13,305 nt of DNA from Akkermansiaceae bacterium. Lineage in GTDB: Bacteria; Verrucomicrobiota; Verrucomicrobiia; Verrucomicrobiales; Akkermansiaceae. The stretch spans positions 1 through 13,305 of the forward strand of contig JAQGPE010000742.1 in NCBI GenBank assembly GCA_028293225.1, read 5' to 3'. This document shows positions 7,758 to 13,305 of the stretch, in pieces. The notes beneath the pieces are model-generated. The model was not told where the DNA came from, did not search any database, and saw only the letters and a list, made by a program, of their open reading frames with translations. Within the stretch, counting starts at the first letter, position 1; every line of letters begins with the position of its first letter. Made by a program: the position numbers and the translations under genes.

Positions 7758-7807
7758 AAAAACGCGTGCTTTGTAAACGCGGAGAGGAAGCGCACAAGCG
7801 CTTCCTC
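7758..7807 (-). promoter_or_regulatory. Two stacked hairpins and a T-run between rplO and secY (possible attenuator)
   Basis: In transcript sense, a perfect 10-bp stem GAGGAAGCGC/GCGCTTCCTC with a 4-base loop (7807-7784) is followed by a second stem CGCGT/ACGCG (7781-7763) and then five T (7762-7758). The second stem may gain inner TTT/AAA pairs. It lies 20 bases before the secY ATG and 33 bases after rplO. The shape resembles a weak intrinsic terminator or attenuator that would lower secY-adk-map relative to the ribosomal genes. Function is inferred only. Confidence 0.4.
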
Positions 7808-7839
7808 ACCGGTAAGACATTATTGGACGGGCCGGACCA

Positions 7840-8295
7840 TTAAGCCGCGGTAGGCGCTTCAACGCTGCCGCCGGCCTTCTCGATCTTTTCCTTGGCGGAG
7901 GCACTGATCGTGCCGCCGGAAATGATGAGCTTCTTGGTCAGTTCGCCGTTGCCGAGGATCTTGATCTCTTCGCAGGAGCGATTGATCAGACCCGCTTCGC
8001 GGAGAGCTTCTTCGGTGACGGTGGCGCCGTCATCGAAGGCCTTGTCGAGCTGGCCGACATTCACCACCTCGACCTTGGTCTTGTGGTTGTAGTTGTTGAA
8101 GCCGCGCTTTGGCAGACGACGGTGAAGGGGCATCTGGCCGCCTTCGAAACCGACGCGGGTGCCGCCGCCGGAGCGGGCTTTTTGACCTTTGTTGCCTTTG
8201 CAGGAGGTCTTGCCGTGGCCGGAGCTTTCGCCGCAGCCGAGGCGCTTCACGCGATGCTTAGCGCCTTTGTTTGGCTTGAGGGTATGCAGATTCAT
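7840..8295 (-). CDS. rplO: 50S ribosomal protein L15
   Basis: A 151-residue large-subunit protein that joins late in 50S assembly and binds 23S rRNA. The N-terminal rRNA-binding arm MNLHTLKPNKGAKHRVKRLG, the glycine-rich GKTSCKGNKGQKARSGG stretch, and GFEGGQMPLHRRLPKRGFNN are all typical of L15. The C-terminal globular part ends IISGGTISASAKEKIEKAGG. Length is slightly above the E. coli protein (144). It follows rpsE directly with 33 bases between them, where many bacteria have rpmD (L30); no reading frame for L30 fits there. The start lacks a usable Shine-Dalgarno (AGGA sits two or three bases from the ATG). Confidence 0.97.
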   Translation of the reverse strand: MNLHTLKPNKGAKHRVKRLGCGESSGHGKTSCKGNKGQKARSGGGTRVGFEGGQMPLHRRLPKRGFNNYNHKTKVEVVNVGQLDKAFDDGATVTEEALREAGLINRSCEEIKILGNGELTKKLIISGGTISASAKEKIEKAGGSVEAPTAA

Positions 8296-8328
8296 TTCCT
8301 AATCGGGAAGTTGGGGTTGAGAGCCGGC

Positions 8329-8985
8329 TTAGATCGACTCTTTCTTCTTCTTGCCGCGTGAGCTCAGGATCTGGTCACGGGTGCGGAGAAGGGAGAGGGC
8401 CTTGAGGGTGGACTTGACCACGTTGGAGTGGTTGGAGGAACCGAGGGACTTCGCGAGGATATCGCGGATGCCGACGGCTTCGCAGACGGCGCGCACACCG
8501 CCACCGGCGATGATACCCGTTCCCGGCGATGCAGGCTTCAGGAGCACCTTGCCACCGCCGAATTCGGCGTAGATTTCGTGGGGGATGGTTCCCGCCACGA
8601 TGTTCATTGGCTTGAGGGACTTCTTGGCCGATTCGCCAGCCTTGCGGATGGCGTCTGCGACTTCGTTGGCCTTGCCGAAACCGAGGCCGACTTTGCCTTC
8701 CTTGTCGCCGACGACGACGAGTGCGGAGAAGCTGAAGCGGCGACCGCCCTTGACGACCTTGGCGCACCGGTTGATGAAGACGACCTTCTCAGAGAGCTGA
8801 GGACCGTCCTGTTCCTGCGGCTGGCGGTCATCACGGCGTGGGCCGCGATTGTTGTTGCCGAAGCCGCCACGGTTGTTGCCGCCGGGGCCGCCTGGGCCGC
8901 CGCCGAAACCTTGACGCTGACCGCCCTGGCCGAATGGCGGGCGCTGGCCCTGAGGGGCGGATGAGGAATTTGGTGGAGTCACCAT
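8329..8985 (-). CDS. rpsE: 30S ribosomal protein S5 with Gly/Arg/Asn-rich N-terminal extension
   Basis: A 218-residue small-subunit protein acting at the mRNA entry channel with S3 and S4 and in decoding accuracy. The core begins near residue 64 and shows [38 protein letters not shown], and [20 protein letters not shown], the S5 double-stranded-RNA-binding fold and C-terminal domain. Residues about 10-62 are an added low-complexity arm made of Gln, Gly, Pro, Arg and Asn with repeats such as GGNNRGG and [12 protein letters not shown]. coli S5 has only about ten residues there. The ATG at 8985 is the only methionine start in frame after the end of rplR; earlier readings run antiparallel into rplR and have no S5 character. 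Inclusion of the arm depends on this start: no methionine codon lies in frame between it and the core. No Shine-Dalgarno is visible. Confidence 0.95.
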   Translation of the reverse strand: MVTPPNSSSAPQGQRPPFGQGGQRQGFGGGPGGPGGNNRGGFGNNNRGPRRDDRQPQEQDGPQLSEKVVFINRCAKVVKGGRRFSFSALVVVGDKEGKVGLGFGKANEVADAIRKAGESAKKSLKPMNIVAGTIPHEIYAEFGGGKVLLKPASPGTGIIAGGGVRAVCEAVGIRDILAKSLGSSNHSNVVKSTLKALSLLRTRDQILSSRGKKKKESI

Positions 8986-9007
8986 GAGAATATTCGCGGG
9001 AGTGCGG

Positions 9008-9364
9008 TTAGAACTTAAGGCCTGCTTCGCGGGCGGCATCGGCGAGGGCCTTGATCTTGCCGTGATAAAGGTGACCACCGCGGTCGAAGACCACGGCGCT
9101 GACATTGGCAGCCACGGCGCGCTCGGCAACGAGCTTACCGACGACGGCTGCGGAGGCGACGTTCGAAGCGGATGCTTCCACGGACTTGTCGAGCGTGGAG
9201 GCAGACACCAGCGTGCGACCGGACTTGTCGTCGATCACCTGGGCGTAGACGTGCTGATTGGAGTAGTGCACGGCCAGACGTGGGCGTTCGGCAGTCCCGG
9301 AAACTTTCTTGCGGATGCGCCGGTGGATACGGCTGCGACCGGCTTTGCGATTGAGCTTGCTCAT
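9008..9364 (-). CDS. rplR: 50S ribosomal protein L18
   Basis: A 118-residue protein that binds 5S rRNA with L5 and anchors it in the central protuberance of the 50S subunit. The basic N-terminal tail ([20 protein letters not shown]) is followed by the conserved [20 protein letters not shown], a TLVSAST strand, and the C-terminal [26 protein letters not shown]. Length matches the family (117 in E. coli). It sits between rplF and rpsE as in the usual spc order, 20 bases after rplF and 22 before rpsE. No Shine-Dalgarno precedes the ATG; the upstream bases are AT-rich. Confidence 0.97.
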   Translation of the reverse strand: MSKLNRKAGRSRIHRRIRKKVSGTAERPRLAVHYSNQHVYAQVIDDKSGRTLVSASTLDKSVEASASNVASAAVVGKLVAERAVAANVSAVVFDRGGHLYHGKIKALADAAREAGLKF

Positions 9365-9384
9365 CTAATTGAATCAGTTGCGGG

Positions 9385-9924
9385 TTACTTACCGACGCTC
9401 TTGCCTTCCTTACGGCGGCCCTTCGCACCGACATACCGCACACCCGTGCCCTTGTAAGGCGCCGGTGGGGAGTAGCCACGGCCCTCGGCGGCGAACTGGC
9501 CGACGAGCTGCTTGTCGATGCCTTCCACCTTGATCTTGGTGTTGTCGGTGACCGTGACGGTCAGACCGGAAGGGATCGGGTGGAGGATCGGGTGCGACTT
9601 GCCGAGGGAAAGGTCGATGTCCTGACCCTTCACTGCGGCGCGCATGCCGACGCCTTGAATTTCGAGATCCTTAACGAAGCCTTTCGAGACTCCGATGATC
9701 ATGTTGTTGACCAGGCTGCGGATCGTCCCGTGAAGGGCGCGCTGCTGGCGTGCTTCCGAAGCGCGGGCGACGACGACGGCGCCGTCATCGGACTTCACGC
9801 TGATGCCGGTGGGCAGAGGGAAGCCGAGGTTGCCCTTCGGGCCTTCGACCAGGACCTTGCCTGCGTCGACTTTCACGCTGACCTTCTCGGGCAGGGAAAT
9901 TGGTTTAAGTCCAACTCGTGACAT
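9385..9924 (-). CDS. rplF: 50S ribosomal protein L6
   Basis: A 179-residue protein with two related domains that binds the sarcin-ricin loop region of 23S rRNA close to the factor-binding site. Evidence is the start MSRVGLKPISLPEKVSV, the VEGPKGNL strand, the RALHGTIRSLVNNMIIGVSKGF segment of domain 1, and domain 2 with LGKSHPI, VEGIDKQLVGQFAAEGRGYSPPAPYKGTGVRY. The motif around AAEGRGYSPPAP differs mildly from the more common AAxIRxxRxPEPYKGKG form. It has one of the few strong Shine-Dalgarno sequences in the operon (AAGGAG nine bases before the ATG) and lies between rpsH and rplR, the standard order. Confidence 0.97.
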   Translation of the reverse strand: MSRVGLKPISLPEKVSVKVDAGKVLVEGPKGNLGFPLPTGISVKSDDGAVVVARASEARQQRALHGTIRSLVNNMIIGVSKGFVKDLEIQGVGMRAAVKGQDIDLSLGKSHPILHPIPSGLTVTVTDNTKIKVEGIDKQLVGQFAAEGRGYSPPAPYKGTGVRYVGAKGRRKEGKSVGK

Positions 9925-9933
9925 GGTAGTATT

Positions 9934-9939
9934 CTCCTT
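9934..9939 (-). promoter_or_regulatory. Shine-Dalgarno of rplF
   Basis: AAGGAG in transcript sense, nine bases before the rplF ATG at 9924. It is one of only three clear cases in the operon. Confidence 0.75.
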
Positions 9940-9954
9940 TTCGCGGTTGGGGGT

Positions 9955-10359
9955 TTACCAAACGATGGCGATGATTTCGCCGCCGAGCTGGTGGCGCTTG
10001 GCAGTCGCGCCGGACATGATGCCCTTGGAGGTGGAGACGATCGCGATGCCGAGACCGTTGAGAACCCGTGGGATCTCGTCGAATCCGGAGTAGACGCGGC
10101 GGCCTGGCTTGGAAACGCGCTTGAGGTCGGTGAGGACCGGGCGGCCATCAACGTAGCGGGTCTTAACCTTGAGCTCCGGACGGCCGGTGAGCGCGCTGGT
10201 GACGACTTCGTAGTTCCAGATGTATCCTTCTTCCTGCAGAATTTTGGCGATGTTCGCCTTCTTGCTGGAGAATGGAGCGGTGAAAGTTTCATTGCCCGCA
10301 CGAGCGCAATTCTTGAAGCGGGTCAGGAAATCGGAGATTGGATCGGAGAGAACGGCCAT
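9955..10359 (-). CDS. rpsH: 30S ribosomal protein S8
   Basis: A 134-residue protein that binds helix 21 of 16S rRNA in the central domain and, in E. coli, also represses spc operon translation by binding mRNA at rplE. It starts MAVLSDPISDFLTRFKNCARAG and ends with the S8 signature PRVLNGLGIAIVSTSKGIMSG and GGEIIAIVW. Length is near the E. coli protein (130). It follows rplE directly with 32 bases between them; rpsN (S14), which usually lies here, is absent. A reasonable Shine-Dalgarno (AAGGA) lies nine bases before the ATG. Whether S8 autoregulates here cannot be seen; I did not find an obvious copy of the 16S helix 21 fold at the rplE start by eye. Confidence 0.97.
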   Translation of the reverse strand: MAVLSDPISDFLTRFKNCARAGNETFTAPFSSKKANIAKILQEEGYIWNYEVVTSALTGRPELKVKTRYVDGRPVLTDLKRVSKPGRRVYSGFDEIPRVLNGLGIAIVSTSKGIMSGATAKRHQLGGEIIAIVW

Positions 10360-10368
10360 GGTGGTGGT

Positions 10369-10373
10369 TCCTT
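10369..10373 (-). promoter_or_regulatory. Shine-Dalgarno of rpsH
   Basis: AAGGA in transcript sense, nine bases upstream of the rpsH ATG at 10359, in the short gap where rpsN would be expected. Confidence 0.6.
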
Positions 10374-10391
10374 AGGTGTTTAGTGGTTTCC

Positions 10392-10970
10392 TCAGGCGGC
10401 AGCACCTTCTTCAGCCTTCTTCACGATGTCGCGGAACGGCAGGCCGAGTTCGACGAGAAGGGCGCGGCCCTCATTGTCGGTCTTGGCGGTGGTCACGAAG
10501 ATCAGGTCGAACCCGATGGTCCGCTTGATCTGGTCGAGCTCGATTTCCGGGAAAATGGTCTGATCGGCGAAACCGACGGCGTAGTTGCCGCGGCCGTCGA
10601 AGTTCTTTGGCGAGATCCCGCGGAAGTCGCGGATGTTCGGCGCCACGACGTTGATGAAGCGGTGCAGGAAGTCCCACATCTTCGGGCCACGAAGCGTCAC
10701 GCGGGCGCCGAGCGGCTCACCTTCGCGGAGCTTGAAGTTGGCAACGGCCTTCTTGGAGAAGGTGATGGATGGCTTCTGGCCGGTGATCTTGCTGATTTCG
10801 TTGACGGCGTCGTCAACGGCAACCTTGCGGTCCGGGGCCTTGCCCATGCAGGAGGTAACGACGATCTTCTCGAGACGCGGGACTTGGTGCGGATTGCCGT
10901 AGCCGAGCTTCTCAGTGAGAGCCGGCACGACCTTGTCTTTGTATTGCTGTAGCAGTACGGGTGTGCTCAT
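10392..10970 (-). CDS. rplE: 50S ribosomal protein L5
   Basis: A 192-residue protein that binds 5S rRNA and contacts the P-site tRNA and the 30S head from the central protuberance. Family strings include [18 protein letters not shown] at the start, [53 protein letters not shown] and the C-terminal ELGLPF. It is about 13 residues longer than E. coli L5, with the extra at the C-terminus ([12 protein letters not shown]). The gap to rplX is 58 bases, longer than most in this operon, and contains the palindromes CAGCGCTG (10986-10993) and GCGCTTAAGCGC (11000-11011). No Shine-Dalgarno precedes the ATG; the upstream bases are A-rich (CTAAAAGAAA). Confidence 0.97.
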   Translation of the reverse strand: MSTPVLLQQYKDKVVPALTEKLGYGNPHQVPRLEKIVVTSCMGKAPDRKVAVDDAVNEISKITGQKPSITFSKKAVANFKLREGEPLGARVTLRGPKMWDFLHRFINVVAPNIRDFRGISPKNFDGRGNYAVGFADQTIFPEIELDQIKRTIGFDLIFVTTAKTDNEGRALLVELGLPFRDIVKKAEEGAAA

Positions 10971-10999
10971 TTTCTTTTAGCGGGTCAGCGCTGGTTGAT

Positions 11000-11011
11000 G
11001 CGCTTAAGCGC
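11000..11011. repeat. 12-base perfect palindrome in the rplX-rplE gap
   Basis: GCGCTTAAGCGC reads the same on both strands and lies 30 bases before the rplE start, next to a second palindrome CAGCGCTG at 10986-10993. As RNA it could form at most a 4-bp stem with a TTAA loop, so a role is doubtful, but rplE is the classical site of S8 control in the spc operon. Confidence 0.35.
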
Positions 11012-11028
11012 GGGCAGTGGCCGAAGCC

Positions 11029-11259
11029 TCAGCCCAGTTTCTTGACATTGGAAATGTGGACGGGTCCGTCCATCTCGATGATCCCGCCATCGGGATTCTT
11101 TTCGGAGGCCTTGACGGCCTTCTTGATGGTGCGGCCGCCTTCGACGACGACCTGGCCTTTGACGGCGTTGACGGAGAGAACTTTGCCGGTCTTGCCCTTG
11201 TGGCTACCGGCGATGATCTGCACTTCGTCGCCTTTTTTGACGTGAGTCTTGATCTTCAT
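11029..11259 (-). CDS. rplX: 50S ribosomal protein L24, short form
   Basis: A 76-residue assembly-initiator protein that binds the 5' domain of 23S rRNA near the exit tunnel. The KOW motif is clear: [23 protein letters not shown], followed by KGQVVVEGG and the end [12 protein letters not shown]. coli L24 has 104 residues and continues past this point with a CPKTGKPTRVG-type segment; here a TGA follows directly. The bases after the stop do not encode the missing part in any frame I could read, so this looks like a genuinely short version rather than a recent frameshift. It lies between rplN and rplE as expected. No Shine-Dalgarno is visible. Confidence 0.95.
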   Translation of the reverse strand: MKIKTHVKKGDEVQIIAGSHKGKTGKVLSVNAVKGQVVVEGGRTIKKAVKASEKNPDGGIIEMDGPVHISNVKKLG

Positions 11260-11278
11260 AAACGAAACAAAGTGGAGG

Positions 11279-11644
11279 TCAGAGGACCTCGGGAGCGAGG
11301 GAAACGATCTTCATGAACTGCTTTTCACGAAGTTCACGGGCAACCGGTCCGAAGATGCGGGTGCCGCGCGGGTTGTTGTCCTTGTCGATCACGACGACGG
11401 CGTTGCCATCGAAGCGGAGGACGGAACCGTCGGCGCGGCGGATCGGGGCAGCCGTGCGGACCACCACGGCCTTGACCACGGAACCCTTCTTTACAGAAGC
11501 GGTCGGGATCGAGTCACGGATGTGGCAGGTGATGATGTCGCCGACCGAAGCGGTGCGGGAGCGCTTGCCGAGCACACCAATCATCTTGGCGGAGCGGGCG
11601 CCGGTATTGTCGGCGACCGAAATTACGGATTCCATCTGGATCAT
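11279..11644 (-). CDS. rplN: 50S ribosomal protein L14
   Basis: A 121-residue beta-barrel protein on the subunit interface that binds 23S rRNA and forms bridges to the 30S subunit. It starts [20 protein letters not shown] and shows [34 protein letters not shown], and the signature [34 protein letters not shown], giving the usual length. The ATG encoding MIQ is the family start even though M4 is also available. It is 51 bases after rpsQ and 19 before rplX. No Shine-Dalgarno precedes it; the upstream stretch is CCCCTTTTCGCC. Confidence 0.97.
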   Translation of the reverse strand: MIQMESVISVADNTGARSAKMIGVLGKRSRTASVGDIITCHIRDSIPTASVKKGSVVKAVVVRTAAPIRRADGSVLRFDGNAVVVIDKDNNPRGTRIFGPVARELREKQFMKIVSLAPEVL

Positions 11645-11695
11645 GGCGAAAAGGGGCGTTGAAGTTGGGTGAGGCGGCGGCGGGCCGGGAAGAAA

Positions 11696-11980
11696 TCAGT
11701 GCGAGAGCACTTTTTCAAGCGTCCATCGCTTTGTTTTCGAAAGAGGGCGGGTCTCGACGATGCGGACCTTGTCGCCGATCTGGGCTTCACCGTTTTCGTC
11801 GTGCACGTAGTATTTCTTGGTGCGCTTGACGATCTTGTTGAAGGTCGGGTGAGGAACACGGGCGACGTGTTCGACAACCAGGGTCTTGGTCATCTTGTTG
11901 GAGATGACCATGCCGGTGCGGGTCTTGCGGACGTGCACGACGGCTTCCTGGGTTTCCTGCGGGGATTGCTGCTCGCTCAT
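11696..11980 (-). CDS. rpsQ: 30S ribosomal protein S17
   Basis: A 94-residue OB-fold protein that binds the 5' domain of 16S rRNA early in 30S assembly. Family strings are RKTRTGMVISNKMTKTLVVEHVARVPHPTFNKIVKRTKKYYVHDE, GDKVRIVETRPLSKTKRWTLEKV, given here in parts: RTGMVISNKMTKTLVV, PHPTFNKIVKRTKK, GDKVRIVETRPLSKTKRW. Residues 1-18 (MSEQQSPQETQEAVVHVR) are a polar addition ahead of the core. The ATG at 11980 is chosen because a longer reading to 12097 runs opposite rpmC and lacks S17 character. It lies 31 bases after rpmC, the standard order. No Shine-Dalgarno is seen. Confidence 0.96.
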   Translation of the reverse strand: MSEQQSPQETQEAVVHVRKTRTGMVISNKMTKTLVVEHVARVPHPTFNKIVKRTKKYYVHDENGEAQIGDKVRIVETRPLSKTKRWTLEKVLSH

Positions 11981-12011
11981 ATGCGGATCGCTGAAAATGT
12001 CTGATCGGGGC

Positions 12012-12215
12012 TCAGGCCTTGTTACGGCTTTCGGTAAGCTGCGTCTGGACGCGAGCTGCCTCACGACGGACGATGCGGATGCGAGCAGAATTCTCAAGCT
12101 GCCCGGTCGCCTGCTGGAGGCGGAGATTGAAATTTTCGTCCTTGAGCTCGCGAAGTTTGCTTTCCAGCTCTTTCACGGTGAGTTCACGGATTTCCTTGGA
12201 CTTGGTCTGGGCCAT
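12012..12215 (-). CDS. rpmC: 50S ribosomal protein L29
   Basis: A 67-residue two-helix protein at the polypeptide exit tunnel, next to L23, where it helps form the docking site for factors such as SRP and trigger factor. The sequence is typical: [20 protein letters not shown], then [20 protein letters not shown] and [19 protein letters not shown]. Length fits the family (63 in E. coli). It follows rplP after 40 bases and precedes rpsQ by 31. The upstream region is A/T-rich (CTAAAAATTTCTGACCGTT) without a Shine-Dalgarno. Confidence 0.97.
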   Translation of the reverse strand: MAQTKSKEIRELTVKELESKLRELKDENFNLRLQQATGQLENSARIRIVRREAARVQTQLTESRNKA

Positions 12216-12255
12216 AACGGTCAGAAATTTTTAGGTGCGGTGGCGGTGGGGTGCT

Positions 12256-12675
12256 TCAAGCGTGCGGGTTGCGCACGACGAAGCGGGTCTCGATGCCAAG
12301 CTTGTAAGAGGCGAGGCGCATGGCTTCGCGGGCTTGTGACTCAGGCACGCCAGCGACTTCAAAAAGCATGTTGCCCGGACGAATCACGGCAACCCAGCCG
12401 TCAACCGGACCCTTGCCTTTACCCATTCGGGTTTCCGGCGGACGGGCGGTGATCGACTTGTGAGGGAAAATACGGATCCAGACCTTTCCCTTACGCTTAA
12501 GGAAACGGTTGATCGCGATACGGCAGGCTTCAATCTGGCGGTTGGTCATCCAGCCGCGTTGAAAGGCCTGAAGGCCGAAGTCACCGAAGGCGACGGTGGT
12601 TCCGCGCTGCGCGTTTCCGGCGCGGCTTCCGCGGTGCGTTTTACGGAACTTCGTCCGTTTGGGCATCAAAGGCAT
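12256..12675 (-). CDS. rplP: 50S ribosomal protein L16
   Basis: A 139-residue protein near the A-site and the peptidyl transferase centre that stabilises aminoacyl-tRNA. It begins [20 protein letters not shown] and shows the strings [48 protein letters not shown] and [10 protein letters not shown]83 in ETRMGKGKG corresponds to the arginine that is hydroxylated in E. coli L16. The start at 12675 is preferred over the in-frame M4 because AGGAGG lies eight bases before it. It sits directly after rpsC (48-base gap), the standard order. Confidence 0.97.
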   Translation of the reverse strand: MPLMPKRTKFRKTHRGSRAGNAQRGTTVAFGDFGLQAFQRGWMTNRQIEACRIAINRFLKRKGKVWIRIFPHKSITARPPETRMGKGKGPVDGWVAVIRPGNMLFEVAGVPESQAREAMRLASYKLGIETRFVVRNPHA

Positions 12676-12683
12676 GGCTCAGT

Positions 12684-12689
12684 CCTCCT
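12684..12689 (-). promoter_or_regulatory. Shine-Dalgarno of rplP
   Basis: AGGAGG in transcript sense, eight bases before the ATG at 12675. It is the strongest ribosome-binding site in the window and decides the rplP start over M4. Confidence 0.8.
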
Positions 12690-12723
12690 GGGGAGTGGTT
12701 TCGGTTAAAGGGGAAAAAACGAA

Positions 12724-13305
12724 TTAGTTGCGTGGGCGGCGCGGGCCACGATCGTTGCGATCGCCACGGTTGTTGCGGTCGTCACGACCGCCGCGCTCTG
12801 GACGACCGCCACCCTGGCCGTCGTCTTCCTTCTTGTTGACCCAGCACTTGACGCCGATCACACCGTAGACGGTGCGGGCTTCAGCGAAGCCGTAGTCGAT
12901 CGGGACGCGGAGGGTCTGGAGAGGCACTTTGCCTTCACGGTACCACTCGGAGCGGGCGATGTCGGCACCACCCAGGCGGCCGGCGCAACGGAGACGGATG
13001 CCGTCGGCACCGAAATCCATGGCGGTCTGCAGGGCGCGCTTCATGGCGCGGCGGAAGGAGATACGGCGCTCGAGCTGAACGGCGACCTGCTCGGCGACGA
13101 GCTGGGCATCGAGCTCAGGCTTGCGGATTTCGACGATGTCGATCTTCACCTGGGCACCATTGCAGATGTCGGTGAGTTCCTTGGTCATGCGCTCGATTTC
13201 CGAACCCTTGCGGCCGATGATCAGGCCGGGGCGGGAGGTATGAAGCGTGACGCGGACGCTGTTCCAGGCTCGCTCGATCACCACGCGGGAAAGGGCGGCG
13301 AACTG
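12724..13305 (-). CDS. rpsC: 30S ribosomal protein S3, N-terminus missing
   Basis: The last 193 residues of S3; the first ~45-50 residues lie beyond the right edge. S3 binds the 16S 3' domain and forms the mRNA entry channel with S4 and S5, where it takes part in unwinding mRNA. The KH domain is visible with the [14 protein letters not shown] loop (GxxG type), followed by the C-terminal domain with [40 protein letters not shown] and [28 protein letters not shown]. The protein ends in a ~36-residue disordered tail rich in Arg, Gly, Asp and Asn ([20 protein letters not shown], then RGPRRPRN), where E. coli S3 has a Lys/Gln-rich tail. The tail resembles the S5 N-terminal arm in this window. The GTG at 13284 is an internal valine (in [12 protein letters not shown]), not the start. 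Confidence 0.97.
   Translation of the reverse strand, partial: QFAALSRVVIERAWNSVRVTLHTSRPGLIIGRKGSEIERMTKELTDICNGAQVKIDIVEIRKPELDAQLVAEQVAVQLERRISFRRAMKRALQTAMDFGADGIRLRCAGRLGGADIARSEWYREGKVPLQTLRVPIDYGFAEARTVYGVIGVKCWVNKKEDDGQGGGRPERGGRDDRNNRGDRNDRGPRRPRN

Larger units (their letters stand above)
4746..13305 (-). other. Fused S10-spc ribosomal protein operon with secY, adk and map
   Basis: Fifteen genes on one strand in the order rpsC, rplP, rpmC, rpsQ, rplN, rplX, rplE, rpsH, rplF, rplR, rpsE, rplO, secY, adk, map. Gaps are mostly 19-58 bases, the exception being the 101-base rplO-secY gap; adk and map overlap. No internal promoter stands out. Compared with E. coli, rpsN is missing between rplE and rpsH, rpmD is missing between rpsE and rplO, and infA, rpmJ and the alpha block (rpsM, rpsK, rpsD, rpoA) do not follow. 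The upstream part of the S10 block lies beyond the right edge. Confidence 0.9.

Noticed and set aside
7739..7795. GTG start of secY at 7795
   Set aside because: It has a GAGG upstream but lies inside a perfect hairpin, and the added 19 residues do not resemble SecY N-termini. Kept as a minor possibility in the secY entry.
6143..7843. A 566-codon plus-strand open frame covering all of secY
   Set aside because: It is exactly antisense to secY and its translation is a low-complexity Asp/Gly/His-rich string, as expected when high-GC third codon positions on one strand remove stops on the other. No start signal or family match.
8428..8964. 178-codon plus-strand open frame opposite rpsE
   Set aside because: Low-complexity Ala/Val/Asp shadow of the S5 gene.
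8986..9129. Longer S5 starting at 9129
   Set aside because: The added 48 codons are antiparallel in reading content to the end of rplR and show no S5 similarity; the ATG at 8985 fits the gap.
11981..12097. Longer S17 starting at 12097
   Set aside because: The added codons overlap rpmC in another frame and have no S17 character; M at 11980 gives a family-like length.
1..13305. Search for mobile elements, CRISPR repeats, tRNA genes, riboswitches or defence genes
   Set aside because: Nothing seen by eye: no direct-repeat arrays, no transposase or integrase motifs, no cloverleaf with a CCA end, and gene content is housekeeping. A covariance-model scan would be needed to exclude small RNAs.

Overview
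The window looks like chromosomal DNA of a GC-rich member of the Verrucomicrobiota; this is an inference. It rests on a planctomycete-type PSCyt1-DUF1549-DUF1553 protein, a family concentrated in Planctomycetes and Verrucomicrobia, and on a ribosomal operon lacking rpsN and rpmD at their usual places. No rRNA, tRNA, CRISPR array, insertion sequence, phage gene or integration signature is visible.

Layout. Positions 1-2435 (minus strand) hold the first ~811 codons of an exported cytochrome-like PSCyt1/DUF1549/LamG/DUF1553 protein that runs off the left edge. Positions 2682-3530 (minus) encode an SMP-30/gluconolactonase-family sugar-lactone hydrolase. A 144-base divergent gap follows, then an exported N-acetylmuramoyl-L-alanine amidase at 3675-4688, the only plus-strand gene. 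From 4746 to the right edge every gene is on the minus strand and forms one ribosomal-protein/translocation operon. In transcription order it reads rpsC (partial), rplP, rpmC, rpsQ, rplN, rplX, rplE, rpsH, rplF, rplR, rpsE, rplO, secY, adk, map.

How the genes work together. The large cluster is the end of the S10 block joined to the spc block. It supplies proteins of both ribosomal subunits, the SecY channel, adenylate kinase and methionine aminopeptidase. Spacing is mostly 20-60 bases, and adk and map overlap by 17 bases. The cluster converges on the amidase with 57 bases between the two stop codons. The left third holds cell-envelope and carbohydrate-degradation functions unrelated to translation.

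Points of interest. I see no convincing new multi-gene system; most of the window is a conserved housekeeping operon. The unusual features are: a ~55-residue Gly/Arg/Asn-rich N-terminal extension on S5 that resembles the C-terminal tail of S3; an L24 that stops early; a SecY with an extra hydrophobic helix after its usual C-terminus; two stacked hairpins in the unusually long rplO-secY gap, the second followed by a T-run in transcript sense; the missing rpsN and rpmD; the operon ending at map without infA/rpmJ/rpsM; and the scarcity of Shine-Dalgarno sequences before most of the ribosomal genes.
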